This document shows, one piece after another, positions 1 to 11,439 of a stretch of DNA of 64,000 nucleotides; position 1 is the first letter of the stretch; every line of letters starts with the position of its first letter. Source of the DNA: Tenodera sinensis (lineage: Eukaryota; Arthropoda; Insecta; Mantodea; Mantidae); NCBI GenBank assembly GCA_030765045.1, contig CM060962.1, positions 264,095,647 to 264,159,646 of the forward strand, written 5' to 3'. The notes below the pieces were generated by a model that saw only the letters and a program-made list of their open reading frames with translations, was not told where the DNA came from and made no database searches. The position numbers and the translations under genes are program-made.

Positions 1-358
1 AAGAAAGACATATTTTAATATAAGTATTTCTATCTCCTCACTGCTCCATTGCTTCAAAGACTCTTGAAATGTTACTACCCATCGCGACATGTTTCTTCTT
101 CATTTTCTCTCCTTCAAAATCCAGTCCCATTCTTAGAGTTTTTGCATCTGAACATCCTATCTCTTCTTTCAGATATAACAGGTATATAAAAATAACTTGC
201 TCTCGGATGTGTGGATTATCCATAACAGAATTCTATCCGTGGTTCCATCCTTCGACGGTGTTCTTTTGTCCTATATCCTTTCAGTGAATGTTGCATTTTG
301 TTCTGTCTACCTGGATATTAACAAACATTGGTTGGTCAAGGTGTAAATAAATAATTTA
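1..358. other. No gene recognised; unassigned short ORF
   Basis: A 61-codon minus-strand reading frame (223 down to 38) contains GLDFEGEKMKKKHVAMG and looks more protein-like than its surroundings, but I recognise no family and see no clear splice sites. It could be a piece of an old mobile element. Nothing else is seen. Confidence 0.3.
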
Positions 359-612
<254 letters not shown>

Positions 613-3193
613 CACCATGTCTTTAGGTTAATGGCTGGACACAGGTATCTACCCACGCTCAGAGAAACGAGACTCATTATCCTGTTTACTGAGCCGAAAA
701 ATCGTCGCAGACGACCTGAAGCATTTTTCGAAAAAGTTGGGTTTCAGACGAACAAACTTGGACGAAATATTACTAAACCCCGAGGGACAAAAAATGTAAG
801 CCACAATACGGCTTAGAGTTGGGTGGTGTATCTGAATTACTACTTTTAGTCGTTACATAACATTTTACGAAGACCTAGCACATGTGTAACTTTGAAAAGT
901 TAGTTTGAGTAGTGAAATCTTTTTGGAAATTCAAATAGATATTTTATGTATTGGATTGCATAAACAATATAATGCCGACGATAAATTGCCCTCTCTGATT
1001 TTCACACACTACACTTCTAATTCAATTTTCAATTTCAGTAGATTTATACGAGTAAATTTTCGAAATGGAGTTTAATCTTAGAGGAACGTCAATGAGATTT
1101 TGTCATGTTTACCTACAATAAGCCCACTTGCCTACCATTTCAGATTGTCCATTAATGCACTCACGTCTTAATGGGCTAGAAATCGTAAACAAGATCCATT
1201 TATACAACTTTCTATAATACAGTTCACGGCTTAAGTCACGTCTAAGGATAAATAGAATAAACTTGAACGTTTTCAGAGTTTCAAATAAATTTTTCTGGCA
1301 TCTGACTTTTATATTCTACAAACGTATCTCTGAGGAGGAGAAATGAAGCTTTCTCGAAACTTTGTATTTCCTTTATTAATCATTGTGATGTGGGTTATAC
1401 CATAAATATTTTCATTGTGAATAAAACAGGTCACAAATTTATGCCAATTTTCCTAGCTAACATGCACAGATTTCCCAACATAAATATTGACGTACATAAA
1501 CAGTGGCATATGATGAAATGCAGTTGTTTATGTTGGTACTAGAAGCCCTAACAATTAGGCCCACCCTGTGTCAGTATAACCTCCTGTGCTCCCTGAGATT
1601 AATCCAAGCACCTGGTTTGGCAGGGTACTTCAGCTACTACAGAATGTGACCAAACTGTCGAAGGGTAACAGTACATTGCCTATGCTCTCACTAGCGGAGT
1701 AACGTTAAAGCAAGAGTTTATTGAATTTTGGCGCAAAAATAAAATATCAGATAATAAAAGCATAGAAAAAGGTTAAGAATCTTTTCGTCTTTTTCTTCTA
1801 CTGCATTTAAACGTTGTACTTTGATGCTGTATTGCCGTTTTCTTAATGCTCTTCGATAGCAGCAATAGCTGTAAACTTCGTCTTCGTGCCGCTGATCAAA
1901 GCTGTGAAAAATGTTCATTTTAATGATAGGTGCAAATAGTGCTTCTCCTCTTCCTTTCTAAAGGAATTACGTTGTATCGATTTAGCCTTTCTTTGAGTGC
2001 GAAGTGTAGTGAAACGCTTTCATAGAGGCGATAACTAAACCATCCCTCCTTTTCATACCGATGATGAAACCGCCCATTGCTTCGTTTTGTGTCGTTAATT
2101 TATTTAACCCAGCCTGATAGAAAACTGATGCTGTCTGGCTGCACTCAAGGTTGTTTACTTGAAGGCAAAAACTTAACGAAGGGAAAAGATCTATTGAGAT
2201 CTAGGGGAAGGCTTCACTTTTTATACATATAGATGTACACCGTCGACAAAAGAGTCATGTCCGGAACGCCAAGCTCGTTCAAGTCCTACACGGCAGAATG
2301 CCTTGTTCACACCATCCCCGATACAGTTGTGTAGTGGCAGCAACAAGTTGTCACAAGTTCCAAATCTTAATATTAGTAACCCATATAACCAATTGGGGCG
2401 TTGTGGCGTATAAGACAGACGAATTTAGCGCTCCAGACGTGAGTCCCCCCATTTAGAGGCAGGTCTGAGCTGGATACAGGAAAAACTTTCATTGTGTCTA
2501 TGTTCAGTTTTGAGTGCTGCTAACAGCTATATTCACCAAATAGTTTATCGTGCGTTAAAATTCAAAAGAGCTTTGAACCTTAAATGCATTTAATTCCTGC
2601 ATTAAATGAGTGAATTCACTTAAATAAAGGTATACATACTTTGACGCTTATCAATTGCATTGGTCCAATAGACCCTTTTCTGTTTTATAATACACAGAAT
2701 AACATAGGAAGACGAAAAACAAAATGGAAATGGAGGAAAAAGACTTGCTACCAGTGAACACCACTGAACGAAAAGGCTACTAAAATAATCATACTCAAAT
2801 GAAGTATCTCGAATAAACTCAACCTGCAAAACAACATTAAACCTTAAGACAATGCATTATCATTGCTTGTTACAATATCACCCAAAGAACAGTTAAGAAA
2901 GAACATTATCAATAAATGAAAACTGACAAAAAAATGGCATAGATATAAAGTTCCAACACCCAGTTGATACGTTTAACTTTTCCACCCTTCTTTACTATCT
3001 TTCCTGACTGCCAGTAGCTTCCAACATGCCCTTGACGGTCCGTTTTAGTGGCTGGCATAACGTAAACTCTCAGCTAATCGCTTTGCCGGGTAGGTCTACG
3101 ATTAAATGCATACCGGCCCAACAGTGCATTTGTTAATGTTGTTCCAGAAGTGGATGAGATTTAAACCCCTTTCTTAGCTGATAGGAAACATAC
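613..3193. other. Non-coding stretch downstream of the 3194-3334 exon
   Basis: No convincing exon, RNA gene or repeat boundary. Short open frames here have no recognisable motifs. Further TMTC exons were expected on the minus strand but none was identified, so they probably lie outside the window. Confidence 0.5.
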
Positions 3194-3334
3194 CTCTTGA
3201 TGGAATGCCAGGAGCGGTAGAGATCGTACGCCAGGTTCACCAAAATAACTGTTATTCCAGTCTCCTTGGCTAACATGGACAAGCCGCCTAGCAAAGCACT
3301 CAACCACATGGATAGCGAACTGGGTGTTCCGGCA
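3194..3334 (-). CDS. TMTC-like O-mannosyltransferase, internal exon (downstream of the pair)
   Basis: Seen: a 141-nt minus-strand exon, with acceptor TTTCAG just above 3334 and donor GTATGT just below 3194. It reads GTPSSLSMWLSALLGG then LSMLAKETGITV and LAYDLY. Family knowledge: TMTC proteins are multipass ER-membrane, GT-C-fold enzymes with C-terminal TPR repeats that O-mannosylate cadherin-type domains. A hydrophobic segment followed by (S/A)ML-x-KE(T/Q)GITV and then YDL is a family hallmark; KETG is closer to TMTC1 than to TMTC2-4, which mostly have KEQG. The exon starts with one base that completes a Gly codon whose first two bases end the exon at 51436-51509, so the two splice in frame. 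Inference: they are consecutive exons. The rest of the gene was not found here. An intron-borne pseudogene copy is unlikely because the splice sites are intact. Confidence 0.85.
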
Positions 3335-3469
3335 CTGAAACAGAGAAACAAAAATAATAACCTGTAGATAAACAGAATTGCATAAATCCAAATTTTCTTT
3401 AAATTATCTACATTTACACCAGTAATATGAAGACAGAATTTGATGCAAAGAAAGGCTAATCTCCCCCTA

Positions 3470-3700
3470 CGGGTAGTGGAGTAGATAAGGCATGGTCTGT
3501 GAATGGGAGGTGCGGGATTCAAATCCCACCAGAACAATCCTCCATTACTGAGGATTTTTCTAATTTTTCTTCACTCCTCATAACTGGCAAATACTGGGAG
3601 GCATCTTAAACGGAGGCCTGGAATATGTCCTTCCCACATAAATCCTTTTTCAATTATCACTTCATGTATCACCTGCGATAAAACAATGAAGGAAAGAAAC
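3470..3700 (+). mobile_element. tRNA-like SINE fragment
   Basis: An A-box-like TAGTGGAGTAGATAAGGC near 3473 and a B-box-like GGATTCAAATCCC near 3515 are spaced as in a pol III promoter, followed by about 170 bp of unrelated body. No clear tail or target-site duplication was seen. It lies in the intron 136 bp upstream of the TMTC exon. Confidence 0.5.
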
Positions 3701-6024
3701 CCTGGACTTTAAAAGCGCTGTAAAATTTAAAAAAACACAAACCAGGTTAAGTTACTTGTGTAAAACATGCAACAAAAAAGAAAATATGAGAAATTAATAC
3801 AGAATGAATATAAGAACCTGACTGATCTAGAAGACTTGACTACCCCACAGTAACATCCCAATTATAACATCTCACTGATAGAGGACCTTTATTTACATAA
3901 CCTAGATATAGTAATTAGTTTAGTAATAATAATCACTTCTAAAACAAAATATTAATAAGATAAATATTAAATATAGAATAACAGAGAAACTTTAAACTGC
4001 GAAGGTATTGTAGAAGTGAATAACGTAATTTAGGTTAGATACTCCTTGTATAGAAACAATATGCAACAAAACAATGTATGAAAAAGTAATAAAGAACGAA
4101 TATAAGAGCCTGAGACATAAAAAATGACTCAGATGAAAAAGTTATAGGAGGCCGGCGTCTGGCTGACGAGCAGACGTTCTGTTGTGTAAAACAAGTGAAC
4201 CAATTGTTTAGAAGCAACGGTGAAAGGTGTAATAAACATATTACAAAGTATCTTAATTCGGTACACTAGACATCCGGTGGCCTCACCTAGCTTATAGGTA
4301 GCCTTCCCAGTTAGGTTGACGCGCGTAAGTGGCGTATACACTTCCGTCCCCTGTGTAACAGCAGTGGTGTGGGGCTGTTTAGGAAACCAGATATTGCCCT
4401 AATGGAAGGCCCCACAGGCCACTTTCCCTGGTTTTAGGGGGGAGGGAGCTTCAGCTCCTGTGGTAGATCCCTCGCCTCAAAAGTGCCCCACCGCCTGTGG
4501 TGCCGTATAAAGTAGGAGCGGGCTAATCTCAGAAGTTATTCACTCTTTATGGATTTTATGGTACATGAATAAGAAATATTAATTAAAGTGAAAAGTCAAC
4601 CTAATGTAGTTCGTCGTGAAGCATTTTTGTAATCAGTCTGCTGAAAATTAAAATAGAACCTCATTCTAGCAATTACAGTTTGCAGGGATGGAAGACTAGC
4701 AACACTAGGAAGTTAACACCAGACATAAGTATAACGTTAAAAACAATAACAGCGTTTGTAGTAGCATGTGAGGCTGGAATTAGGGAGGTTTAGGGTTCAA
4801 ATTCCACTGGGATGGCTACTCTAACCATGGGTTTCTTTCGATGTTTCCTCAGAGACGGTAGGTGAATGCTGGGGTAGTTATGTACTCTTCTACCACGAAT
4901 TTTCTTTCATTTCCTTCTTTTTTCCTTTCATGTTTTAGATGGGCTTCGAGGTTGCGCAGTGTCAGTTACTTTCGGATGCTGCAAACGCTTGCTTGTTTTC
5001 ACTCCTCCAGACAGTAGCATTCTCCGACTTCCTAAGGTAGATGGAGTTCTCCACGACTCCGTCAGAGGGAAGCCTTTTCTAAGCAGCCCGACGGTGTCGA
5101 GGTGAGGGAAGTTACGAGTCTCGGGTGTCTCCATGATGCCACCTCGCTCTGCTTTTATTTGGTTATTTACACGAAAAAATTGCCCACGTTTAGATAATTA
5201 GATCTTAAGTACGTATTCCACAATGAGTGAATATATGTACACTTGCACTGTTTGGGACATATCTCAGTTACTTATTGACTTGCGTGGTTTAGCAAGGGGT
5301 GAGGCGTAACTAGTGACTAATGACAGTTGCCTTACGGGGCAAGAGGCATGGCACTGTAATGAGGACAAGCAAAGGTGATTGTAACCCGGGAAGGATAAGA
5401 TACACCTTGCCTCGAAAGAAAACCATGTTTTAATGTTATTTAGGTGTATCTCCAAGTGCCTATTATGGAAAGGTTTCAAATGTTGCTTAAAACAAGCAGC
5501 ATTTATTGAGTTAAACGATACTGTGTTATAAGAAAAGCTTTAACTTTGCCCACTGAATCACAAGCACGTGTAAAGCTTTGCGGTACACACAATAAAATAT
5601 TATATTAAAAAATATAAAAATGTTTAATTCTTCTGCAAATTCTCCCTATATTTATACTGAAACTACAGTTCGTGTCGAAATAGCTTTAAATATGTTTCTC
5701 TATTACATTATATTGTCATAGTTTCTGTTTTCGAATAAAAAGTTTTCTTCTAATACTCAAGCAATAAGCCACCTTTCATGGGTGGCATTAAAATTTCATT
5801 TCATTTCTACGAATTTGTACAGTTTCTAAAATTTGTAGAACTGTGTTACCAGCTTAGCATAGACAACAATCTGGCCACGTGTAGTTTCTGATGCATACGG
5901 CATGCTGTGAATCAAGCAAAAGCTGAGTAACGATTTGGTGAGCTGTCAGAAATAATATTTCCCTTTAATGTCACTGGCTATAAATATATCCAACCAGTAG
6001 CATCAGTATTGGTGTCATTGGAGA
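3701..6024. other. Intronic stretch with one SINE-like piece
   Basis: No gene seen. A locally GC-rich block at about 4310-4520 stands out but was not identified. The remainder is AT-rich unique-looking sequence apart from the tRNA-like piece near 4755. Confidence 0.45.
4755..4890 (+). mobile_element. tRNA-like SINE fragment
   Basis: A B-box-like GGGTTCAAATTCCAC at about 4793 follows GTAGCATGTGAGGCTGGAAT, which could be a degenerate A box. The following body resembles the SINE at 3470 only loosely. It is probably a decayed copy. Confidence 0.4.
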
Positions 6025-6035
6025 GAGGTAAAGAA
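6025..6035. repeat. Target-site duplication, 3' flank of the I-type LINE
   Basis: GAGGTAAAGAA here is repeated exactly at 12049-12059 on the other side of the element. This defines the insertion boundaries and shows that the copy is complete. Confidence 0.9.
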
Positions 6036-6053
6036 TTTGGATTTGGATTTGGT
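6036..6053 (-). repeat. 3' terminal (CCAAAT)n tail of the I-type LINE
   Basis: On the minus strand the element ends in three CCAAA(T) units directly against the target-site duplication. Short tandem 3' tails are the rule in I-type elements, where they are thought to arise during target-primed reverse transcription. Confidence 0.85.
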
Positions 6054-6242
6054 TTAAGGGCGCCCAACTTCTAGGTCATCAGCGCCCTTAACAGACTCAT
6101 GGCAATAGCCAGATATAAATTTCACTCAAAAAATAAAAATACTAGAAACAACAAAATATACAAGGTAAAAAGCAGTGGCAATAGCCAGATATGAAACAAG
6201 GTGATAAATATGTCCAAAATCAGAAACAGATAATTAAAAATT

Positions 6243-9200
6243 TTAAATCCTCAAATTTATATTGCACTGCGCTAAAAAATTAAAAACTCTATCAACCGCT
6301 GTTTTGTCGTCCGCTAGGACCTCTGCAAGTCTGGCAGGCAGCTGCAGAGAATCCCGAAGGTGCGCTAGAGAGTAACACTCTAGGAGCACGTGGCGAACCG
6401 ACAAAACGTTGTCACACAGCGGACATAGAGGCGCAGGGTCCCTTTTAAATAGGTAACCGTGCGAAAAATTGCAGTGCCCTATTCTTAATCGAGCCAAACT
6501 AACCTCCTCGCGACGAGATGTGCGACAGGAAGTTACCCAGTTTATCGGCAGTTCTTTCACTTCTCTAAGCTTATTACCGCGGAGAGCTGACCACTCGTCG
6601 TGCCAGGACGACAGCACCGCTCTCCGCACTTCAAGCCTAAAGTCTTCCGAAGTAACACGTGAGATGATAATTCTGGGTTCTGTAGTTGCCGTCTTTGCTG
6701 CTAAATCTGCCATTTCATTCCCAGGCAAACCTACGTGACCAGGAATCCATGCACACACCACATCAACACCAGAAGCGTGTAAAACATGGAGGGCATCCTG
6801 GATACGTTGTACAATAGGGTGGGGGTTGTACAACTGACAAAGGCTCTGCAGTGCACTAAGAGAATCGCTCAAAATCAGGCAGTCACCTAATTTACGACGG
6901 CGAACATACAAAACGGCTCGATAGATTGCATAAAGCTCTGCAGTAAAAATGGAAGTGCTATTTGGAAAACCGAATGTATATGGTTCGGTTCCATAAACAT
7001 AAGCACATCCAACACCGTTGGTGTTCTTTGATCCATCGGTGTAAATATATCTACGGTCAGAGTAGCCTGACAAAAATTCTAAGAAACACGTGCGGATACT
7101 TGAAATAGGCATCGTGGACTTCTGGTGTATGGTCATCCCAAGATCTACATGGGGCGTACCAGATAGCCAAGGGGGGTAAAGTCTCTCGCCCTTGGCGAAC
7201 ATCACAGGCAGTTCCACTCCAAGCTTCACTAGGAGCTCTTGGAAACGGAACCCCGCAGGCTTTGGATTAAGGGTGCTATTTCTATATCGTTCTCTTAGCG
7301 TGGTGGTGAAAAAAGAAGCGAACGTTGGGTGCTTAGGCATACATCTAAGCGCACAACCATAATTTGCCAAGAGAATCTCACGCCGATATTGCAGAGGAGC
7401 TTCTGCGGACTCGGCGTAAAGGCTCACCACTGGGCTTGTTGGAAAAGCTCCTGTTGCAATGCGGATGCCCCTATTATGGACCACGTCTAATCTTCTCAGC
7501 ACAGATGGTCGTGCTGACGAATAAACAATACACCCATAGTCTAGCTTGGATCGGACCAATGCGCGATATATTCGCAACAAAATTGTTCGATCCGCTCCCC
7601 ACGATTTGCCATTCAGTACTCGCATAATATTTAGGGAACGGTCACATCTCGCTCTTAGCTGTGCAATATGCGACGACCAACTAAGCTTCCTGTCCAAGAT
7701 CAAACCCAGGAAGCGCGTCTCTTCTGCGAAGGGAAGTTCATCTGGACCAAATCGGAGCGAAGGTGGTAATCGTCTCCTACGGCGCCAGAAATTAACGCAG
7801 ATTGTCTTCTCAGTTGAGAAATGGAAGCCGTTTTTCACGCTCCATTCTCTAAGGTTGTCCAAACATTGCTGCAGGCGCCGTTGTAAGAACGCCGTGCGCT
7901 GAGAAGTGCAATAGACAGCGAAGTCGTCTACGAATAGACATGACGAAACTCCAGGTGGAACACATTTCCAGATGGAGTTAATTGCTATAGCAAAGAGCGT
8001 GACACTTAGCACCGAGCCCTGAGGTACTCCCTCCTCCTGAACAAAAGAATTAGAAAAAACCGAGCCGACCCTTACTCGGAAAAGGCGGTCCTTCATAAAC
8101 TCCTGAATGAAAAGTGGTAGGCGTCCACGTATGTTCCAGGCATACAGGGAACGTAGAATCCCTGCTCGCCAGCACGTATCATAAGCCTTCTCAAGATCGA
8201 AAAATATGCCAACGGTTTGACAGTTCTTCATAAAGCCGTCCATTATCTGTGTCGATATTGACACAAGATGGTCAACAGTTGAACGGCGTCGTCGAAAACC
8301 ACACTGGATGTTAGTCAGTAGGTTACGACTTTCTAACCACCATACCAATCGTCCATTGATCATGCGTTCCATCACCTTGCAAACGCAACTGGTGAGGGAA
8401 ATAGGACGATAGCTGGAGAGAAGATGACGGTCCTTCCCAGCCTTCAAGATGGGAATAACGGTGGCCTCCCGCCAATTTTCTGGGAGTATACTGTAAACCC
8501 AAACACGATTATAGACCTCGAGCAGGAATGCCTTACCTTCAGGAGAGAGCTGTTGTAACATTTGTACATGAATACCGTCCGGTCCTGGTGCTGAACATCG
8601 CGAAGATTTCAGGGAATGCTCCAGCTCCGCCATGGTGAAAAGGCGATTGTAATCTTCTACGTTTCTAGAACGAAACGCGAAGCCTTGAGATTCCACCTGA
8701 GTTTTAAATGGAAGGAACTCAGGGGAGTAGTTTTCCGAGCTAGACACTTGTGCGAAAACACTGCCAAAGGTATTGGCCACTTCAAATGAATCAACAATAG
8801 CTCCTGTGGCTGTTTTTAGTCCCGCTATTGGTATTTGGGTCGTTTTAGCTGCAACACGCCTTAATCTATCCCACACAACCGAGGAAGGTGTGTGTCGGTT
8901 AAATGAAGCTACAAATTTGCTCCATGATGACTTTTTGCTATCCTTAATGACTTGTCTGGACCTGGCGCGCATTTTCTTGTATTCAATCAGGTTTTCCAAA
9001 GTAGGGTGACGTTGGAAAACCCTAAGTGCACGCCTTCGAGCACGAATGGCATTCCGACATTCTTCCGTCCACCAGGGGACGGGAAATCGACGGGGGTGTG
9101 TAGTCGACCGCGGAATCGACTGTTCAGCAGCAGAGAGAATCGTCTCCGTAAGATGCTGCACCAAATTATGCACGGTGTCGTGCTCGTTGTACGTAAAGGC

Positions 9201-9932
9201 AGCCAACTGGGTGTAGAGGTTCCAGTTGGCATGGTCCAAACGCCATCTGGGCATACGTGTGGAATACGTATGTTGCGTCAAGAGACTAATAAGACATGGG
9301 AAGTGGTCACTAGAGTGTAAATCAGAGATGACATTCCATTGTAAGGAGACTGCCAACTGAGGTGAACAAACTGCAAGGTCAAGGTGTGAGAAGCTGTTAT
9401 GAGAGTCCGAAATGAATGTAGGCTCTCCAGTGTTGAGGAGAGCTAGGTTGTGACTGTCCAAAAAATCGGAAATGAGTGTACCTCTCGCACAAGCGCGACT
9501 TGAACCCCAAAGTGGGTGGTGCGCATTGAAGTCTCCCACCAACAGAAACGGTGTTGGCAACTGGGAAACTAGATCTTCTAAATCAATGTGCGAGAAGTCA
9601 TGGGACGGAGGCAAATAAACATTACAGATAGTGAAATGTATGTTTGGCAGTTTAATCCATACAGCAACTGATTGTATATCAGAGTGCAAAGGTAGAGTTT
9701 GCATATATACGTCATCTCTGACAAGTATCATAGCGCCGCCATGTGCCGGTACACCCTCTTCTGGTGTAACATCACACCGTACTGGGGTGTATCGCCTTAG
9801 ATGGAAAGCGTCTCGAGGACGCAGCTTAGTCTCTTGCAAACATGCGACCAGAGGTTCGTTTTCTTTGAGCAAGAGCTCAAGTTCTGGCCTTTGAGTTCGA
9901 ATGCCACGTACGTTCCATTGTAGGATAGTCAT
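6243..9932 (-). CDS. I-type LINE ORF2: endonuclease, reverse transcriptase, RNase H
   Basis: An uninterrupted 1229-residue protein that nicks the target and copies the element RNA. N-terminal APE-type endonuclease (about 1-220): WNVRGI, LQETKL with the catalytic Glu, GDFNAHHPLWG, and the terminal SDH. Reverse transcriptase in the middle: the segments SAPGPDGI, YRPISLTSC, CGFRRRRSTVDHL, FDLEKAYDT, GVPQGSVLS and the catalytic box FVDD at residues 667-670, a Val-for-Ala variant of the usual F/Y-A-D-D. RNase H near residues 960-1090: YTDGS with Asp966, FTAEL, LSDSLSAL and PGHVGLPGNEMAD, giving the full D-E-D-D set. A C-terminal Cys/His cluster (CPLC, then H and C) follows. The ATG at 9932 gives MTILQWNVRG, so the endonuclease begins almost at once. 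It starts 43 nt after the ORF1 stop. Long plus-strand frames across it are antisense shadows. Confidence 0.93.
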   Translation of the reverse strand: MTILQWNVRGIRTQRPELELLLKENEPLVACLQETKLRPRDAFHLRRYTPVRCDVTPEEGVPAHGGAMILVRDDVYMQTLPLHSDIQSVAVWIKLPNIHFTICNVYLPPSHDFSHIDLEDLVSQLPTPFLLVGDFNAHHPLWGSSRACARGTLISDFLDSHNLALLNTGEPTFISDSHNSFSHLDLAVCSPQLAVSLQWNVISDLHSSDHFPCLISLLTQHTYSTRMPRWRLDHANWNLYTQLAAFTYNEHDTVHNLVQHLTETILSAAEQSIPRSTTHPRRFPVPWWTEECRNAIRARRRALRVFQRHPTLENLIEYKKMRARSRQVIKDSKKSSWSKFVASFNRHTPSSVVWDRLRRVAAKTTQIPIAGLKTATGAIVDSFEVANTFGSVFAQVSSSENYSPEFLPFKTQVESQGFAFRSRNVEDYNRLFTMAELEHSLKSSRCSAPGPDGIHVQMLQQLSPEGKAFLLEVYNRVWVYSILPENWREATVIPILKAGKDRHLLSSYRPISLTSCVCKVMERMINGRLVWWLESRNLLTNIQCGFRRRRSTVDHLVSISTQIMDGFMKNCQTVGIFFDLEKAYDTCWRAGILRSLYAWNIRGRLPLFIQEFMKDRLFRVRVGSVFSNSFVQEEGVPQGSVLSVTLFAIAINSIWKCVPPGVSSCLFVDDFAVYCTSQRTAFLQRRLQQCLDNLREWSVKNGFHFSTEKTICVNFWRRRRRLPPSLRFGPDELPFAEETRFLGLILDRKLSWSSHIAQLRARCDRSLNIMRVLNGKSWGADRTILLRIYRALVRSKLDYGCIVYSSARPSVLRRLDVVHNRGIRIATGAFPTSPVVSLYAESAEAPLQYRREILLANYGCALRCMPKHPTFASFFTTTLRERYRNSTLNPKPAGFRFQELLVKLGVELPVMFAKGERLYPPWLSGTPHVDLGMTIHQKSTMPISSIRTCFLEFLSGYSDRRYIYTDGSKNTNGVGCAYVYGTEPYTFGFPNSTSIFTAELYAIYRAVLYVRRRKLGDCLILSDSLSALQSLCQLYNPHPIVQRIQDALHVLHASGVDVVCAWIPGHVGLPGNEMADLAAKTATTEPRIIISRVTSEDFRLEVRRAVLSSWHDEWSALRGNKLREVKELPINWVTSCRTSRREEVSLARLRIGHCNFSHGYLFKRDPAPLCPLCDNVLSVRHVLLECYSLAHLRDSLQLPARLAEVLADDKTAVDRVFNFLAQCNINLRI

Positions 9933-9975
9933 ATTGCATTGTGTATGGGATAGGTAATTCCAAGGTAACTCTTCA

Positions 9976-11439
9976 TTACTTTGGAGCAGGCGGTTGTCGA
10001 ACTAATTTAGCCCTTTTCTCTCTTGGGCTGACGTTCTTTTCGGACGCTTTTTCGCGCCTCTTTTCCACTGGGGGTCTTCCAGTGTGGGCAGATTCTAGTT
10101 CCATGTCCTCTGCCGAGGACGTGCGTCTTCCCATAGCAAACTTGGGTTCGAGTGTCTCGAACCGGTTGCTAATGGGGACCGGCGAAGATGACATTTGCCG
10201 GTCTGTAGCCATAACAGAGGATCCCTCTGAAGAGGATCTCCTAGGAGATGGCTTTTTCTTTCCCTTTGATGGCTTGGGAGAAACCTTGCTTGCCTTGAGG
10301 AAATCGGATCTTTTATACTCGGTCTTAAACTTGATCGGTGAAGCATCGTATACAATCGGTTTACTTGTCGAGGTCGGCTTCTTTGTTGGTGACCTTCCTG
10401 GTCTGCTGGATTGAACTGCGGTGCTTGTAGATGCTCTGGCGGACTTAGGTGATGTCTGAGGCTTTGGATGTGACCTAGCTACAAGAATTTTTTCTGAGAT
10501 TGTTGCCCCATTTATATCGCTAGTTTGAGTTGCGATTTCCCGACATGGTACTGCTTTAGCTGCAACCGAGCTATAGGTACCGGAGCTCGGGATAGTGGGC
10601 TGGCGCAAACGTAAGAGCTTTCGGGCTTCTGAGAAGGATACCTTCTCTCTAACCCGGATCTCCTGGATAGCTCTTTCATCCATATAGCGCGGACATTCTC
10701 GGGAGTTTGCTGGATGTTCTCCCCTGCAGTTAATACAACTGGGAGGTGATGTACAGGCATCGTCATGGGCGATGCCTCCACAGTTCACGCAGGTAGCTCT
10801 ACCACTGCACGTGTCACTTGTATGACCAAAGCGCTGGCATTTGTAACATCTAAGCGGGCTCGGAATGTAAGGTCTTACTTCAATGGCCTCGTACCCTGCC
10901 TTTATCCTTTGCGGGAGATCTACCCGATTAAAGGTAAGGAAAAGGGTACGGGTAGGCAGATATTCGCCTCCATCTTTTCTCTGAACCCGATAAACAGATA
11001 TTACACCTTGATCTGCGAGGTTCTCCTTAATTTCATCATTGGACATATCGTCCAATGCGCGTGTGTTGACAACGCCGCGAGAGGAGTTCAACGTTTTGTG
11101 CATCTCTACATGCACCGGATAGCTGCCTAGCATGTTGGCTTTTAATATAGTAGCTGCCTGTGCTGCTGAATTGGATTCAACCAACAGCGTGCCGTTCCGA
11201 GATCTCGTGCAGTTCCTCACGGGGCCAGCTATCTTATCGAGACCCTTCTGTATAGCGAATGGATTCACCGACCTAAATGTTTTACCTTCCTCATTTCTTG
11301 TAATAACTAAGTAGCGAGGACCACTCAACTCTGCTACTTCCTTTTCACTTACTTTAAAATGTTTGTTTTTTTGAGTTTTGAATGTACTCATTGCGATTAT
11401 ATCCTCCACCATTGCAAATGTCTCCGATGGCATGCTCAC
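9976..11439 (-). CDS. I-type LINE ORF1: Gag-like nucleic-acid-binding protein
   Basis: A 487-residue protein expected to coat element RNA in the ribonucleoprotein particle. Residues about 30-190 match the RRM/Gag-like region found before the knuckles in I-type ORF1 proteins (for example LVESNSAAQAATIL). Three CCHC zinc knuckles follow at about 198-250: CYKCQRFGHTSDTC, CVNCGGIAHDDAC and CINCRGEHPANSREC. The C-terminal half is Ser/Pro/Lys-rich and basic (SPRRSSSEGS, KKPSPRR), likely disordered. The ATG at 11439 gives MSMPSET; a second Met two codons on is equally usable. No stops or frameshifts. It precedes ORF2 in the same transcript, separated by 43 nt. Confidence 0.9.
   Translation of the reverse strand: MSMPSETFAMVEDIIAMSTFKTQKNKHFKVSEKEVAELSGPRYLVITRNEEGKTFRSVNPFAIQKGLDKIAGPVRNCTRSRNGTLLVESNSAAQAATILKANMLGSYPVHVEMHKTLNSSRGVVNTRALDDMSNDEIKENLADQGVISVYRVQRKDGGEYLPTRTLFLTFNRVDLPQRIKAGYEAIEVRPYIPSPLRCYKCQRFGHTSDTCSGRATCVNCGGIAHDDACTSPPSCINCRGEHPANSRECPRYMDERAIQEIRVREKVSFSEARKLLRLRQPTIPSSGTYSSVAAKAVPCREIATQTSDINGATISEKILVARSHPKPQTSPKSARASTSTAVQSSRPGRSPTKKPTSTSKPIVYDASPIKFKTEYKRSDFLKASKVSPKPSKGKKKPSPRRSSSEGSSVMATDRQMSSSPVPISNRFETLEPKFAMGRRTSSAEDMELESAHTGRPPVEKRREKASEKNVSPREKRAKLVRQPPAPK

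Noticed and set aside
38..223. 61-codon ORF as a possible TMTC exon
   Set aside because: No similarity to TMTC motifs and no convincing splice sites; left unassigned.
6469..9894. Plus-strand ORFs of 78-122 codons across the I-type LINE
   Set aside because: Antisense shadows of ORF2, which has full domain support on the minus strand.
9941..10414. 157-codon plus-strand ORF opposite LINE ORF1
   Set aside because: Antisense to the low-complexity C-terminus of ORF1; no recognisable motif.
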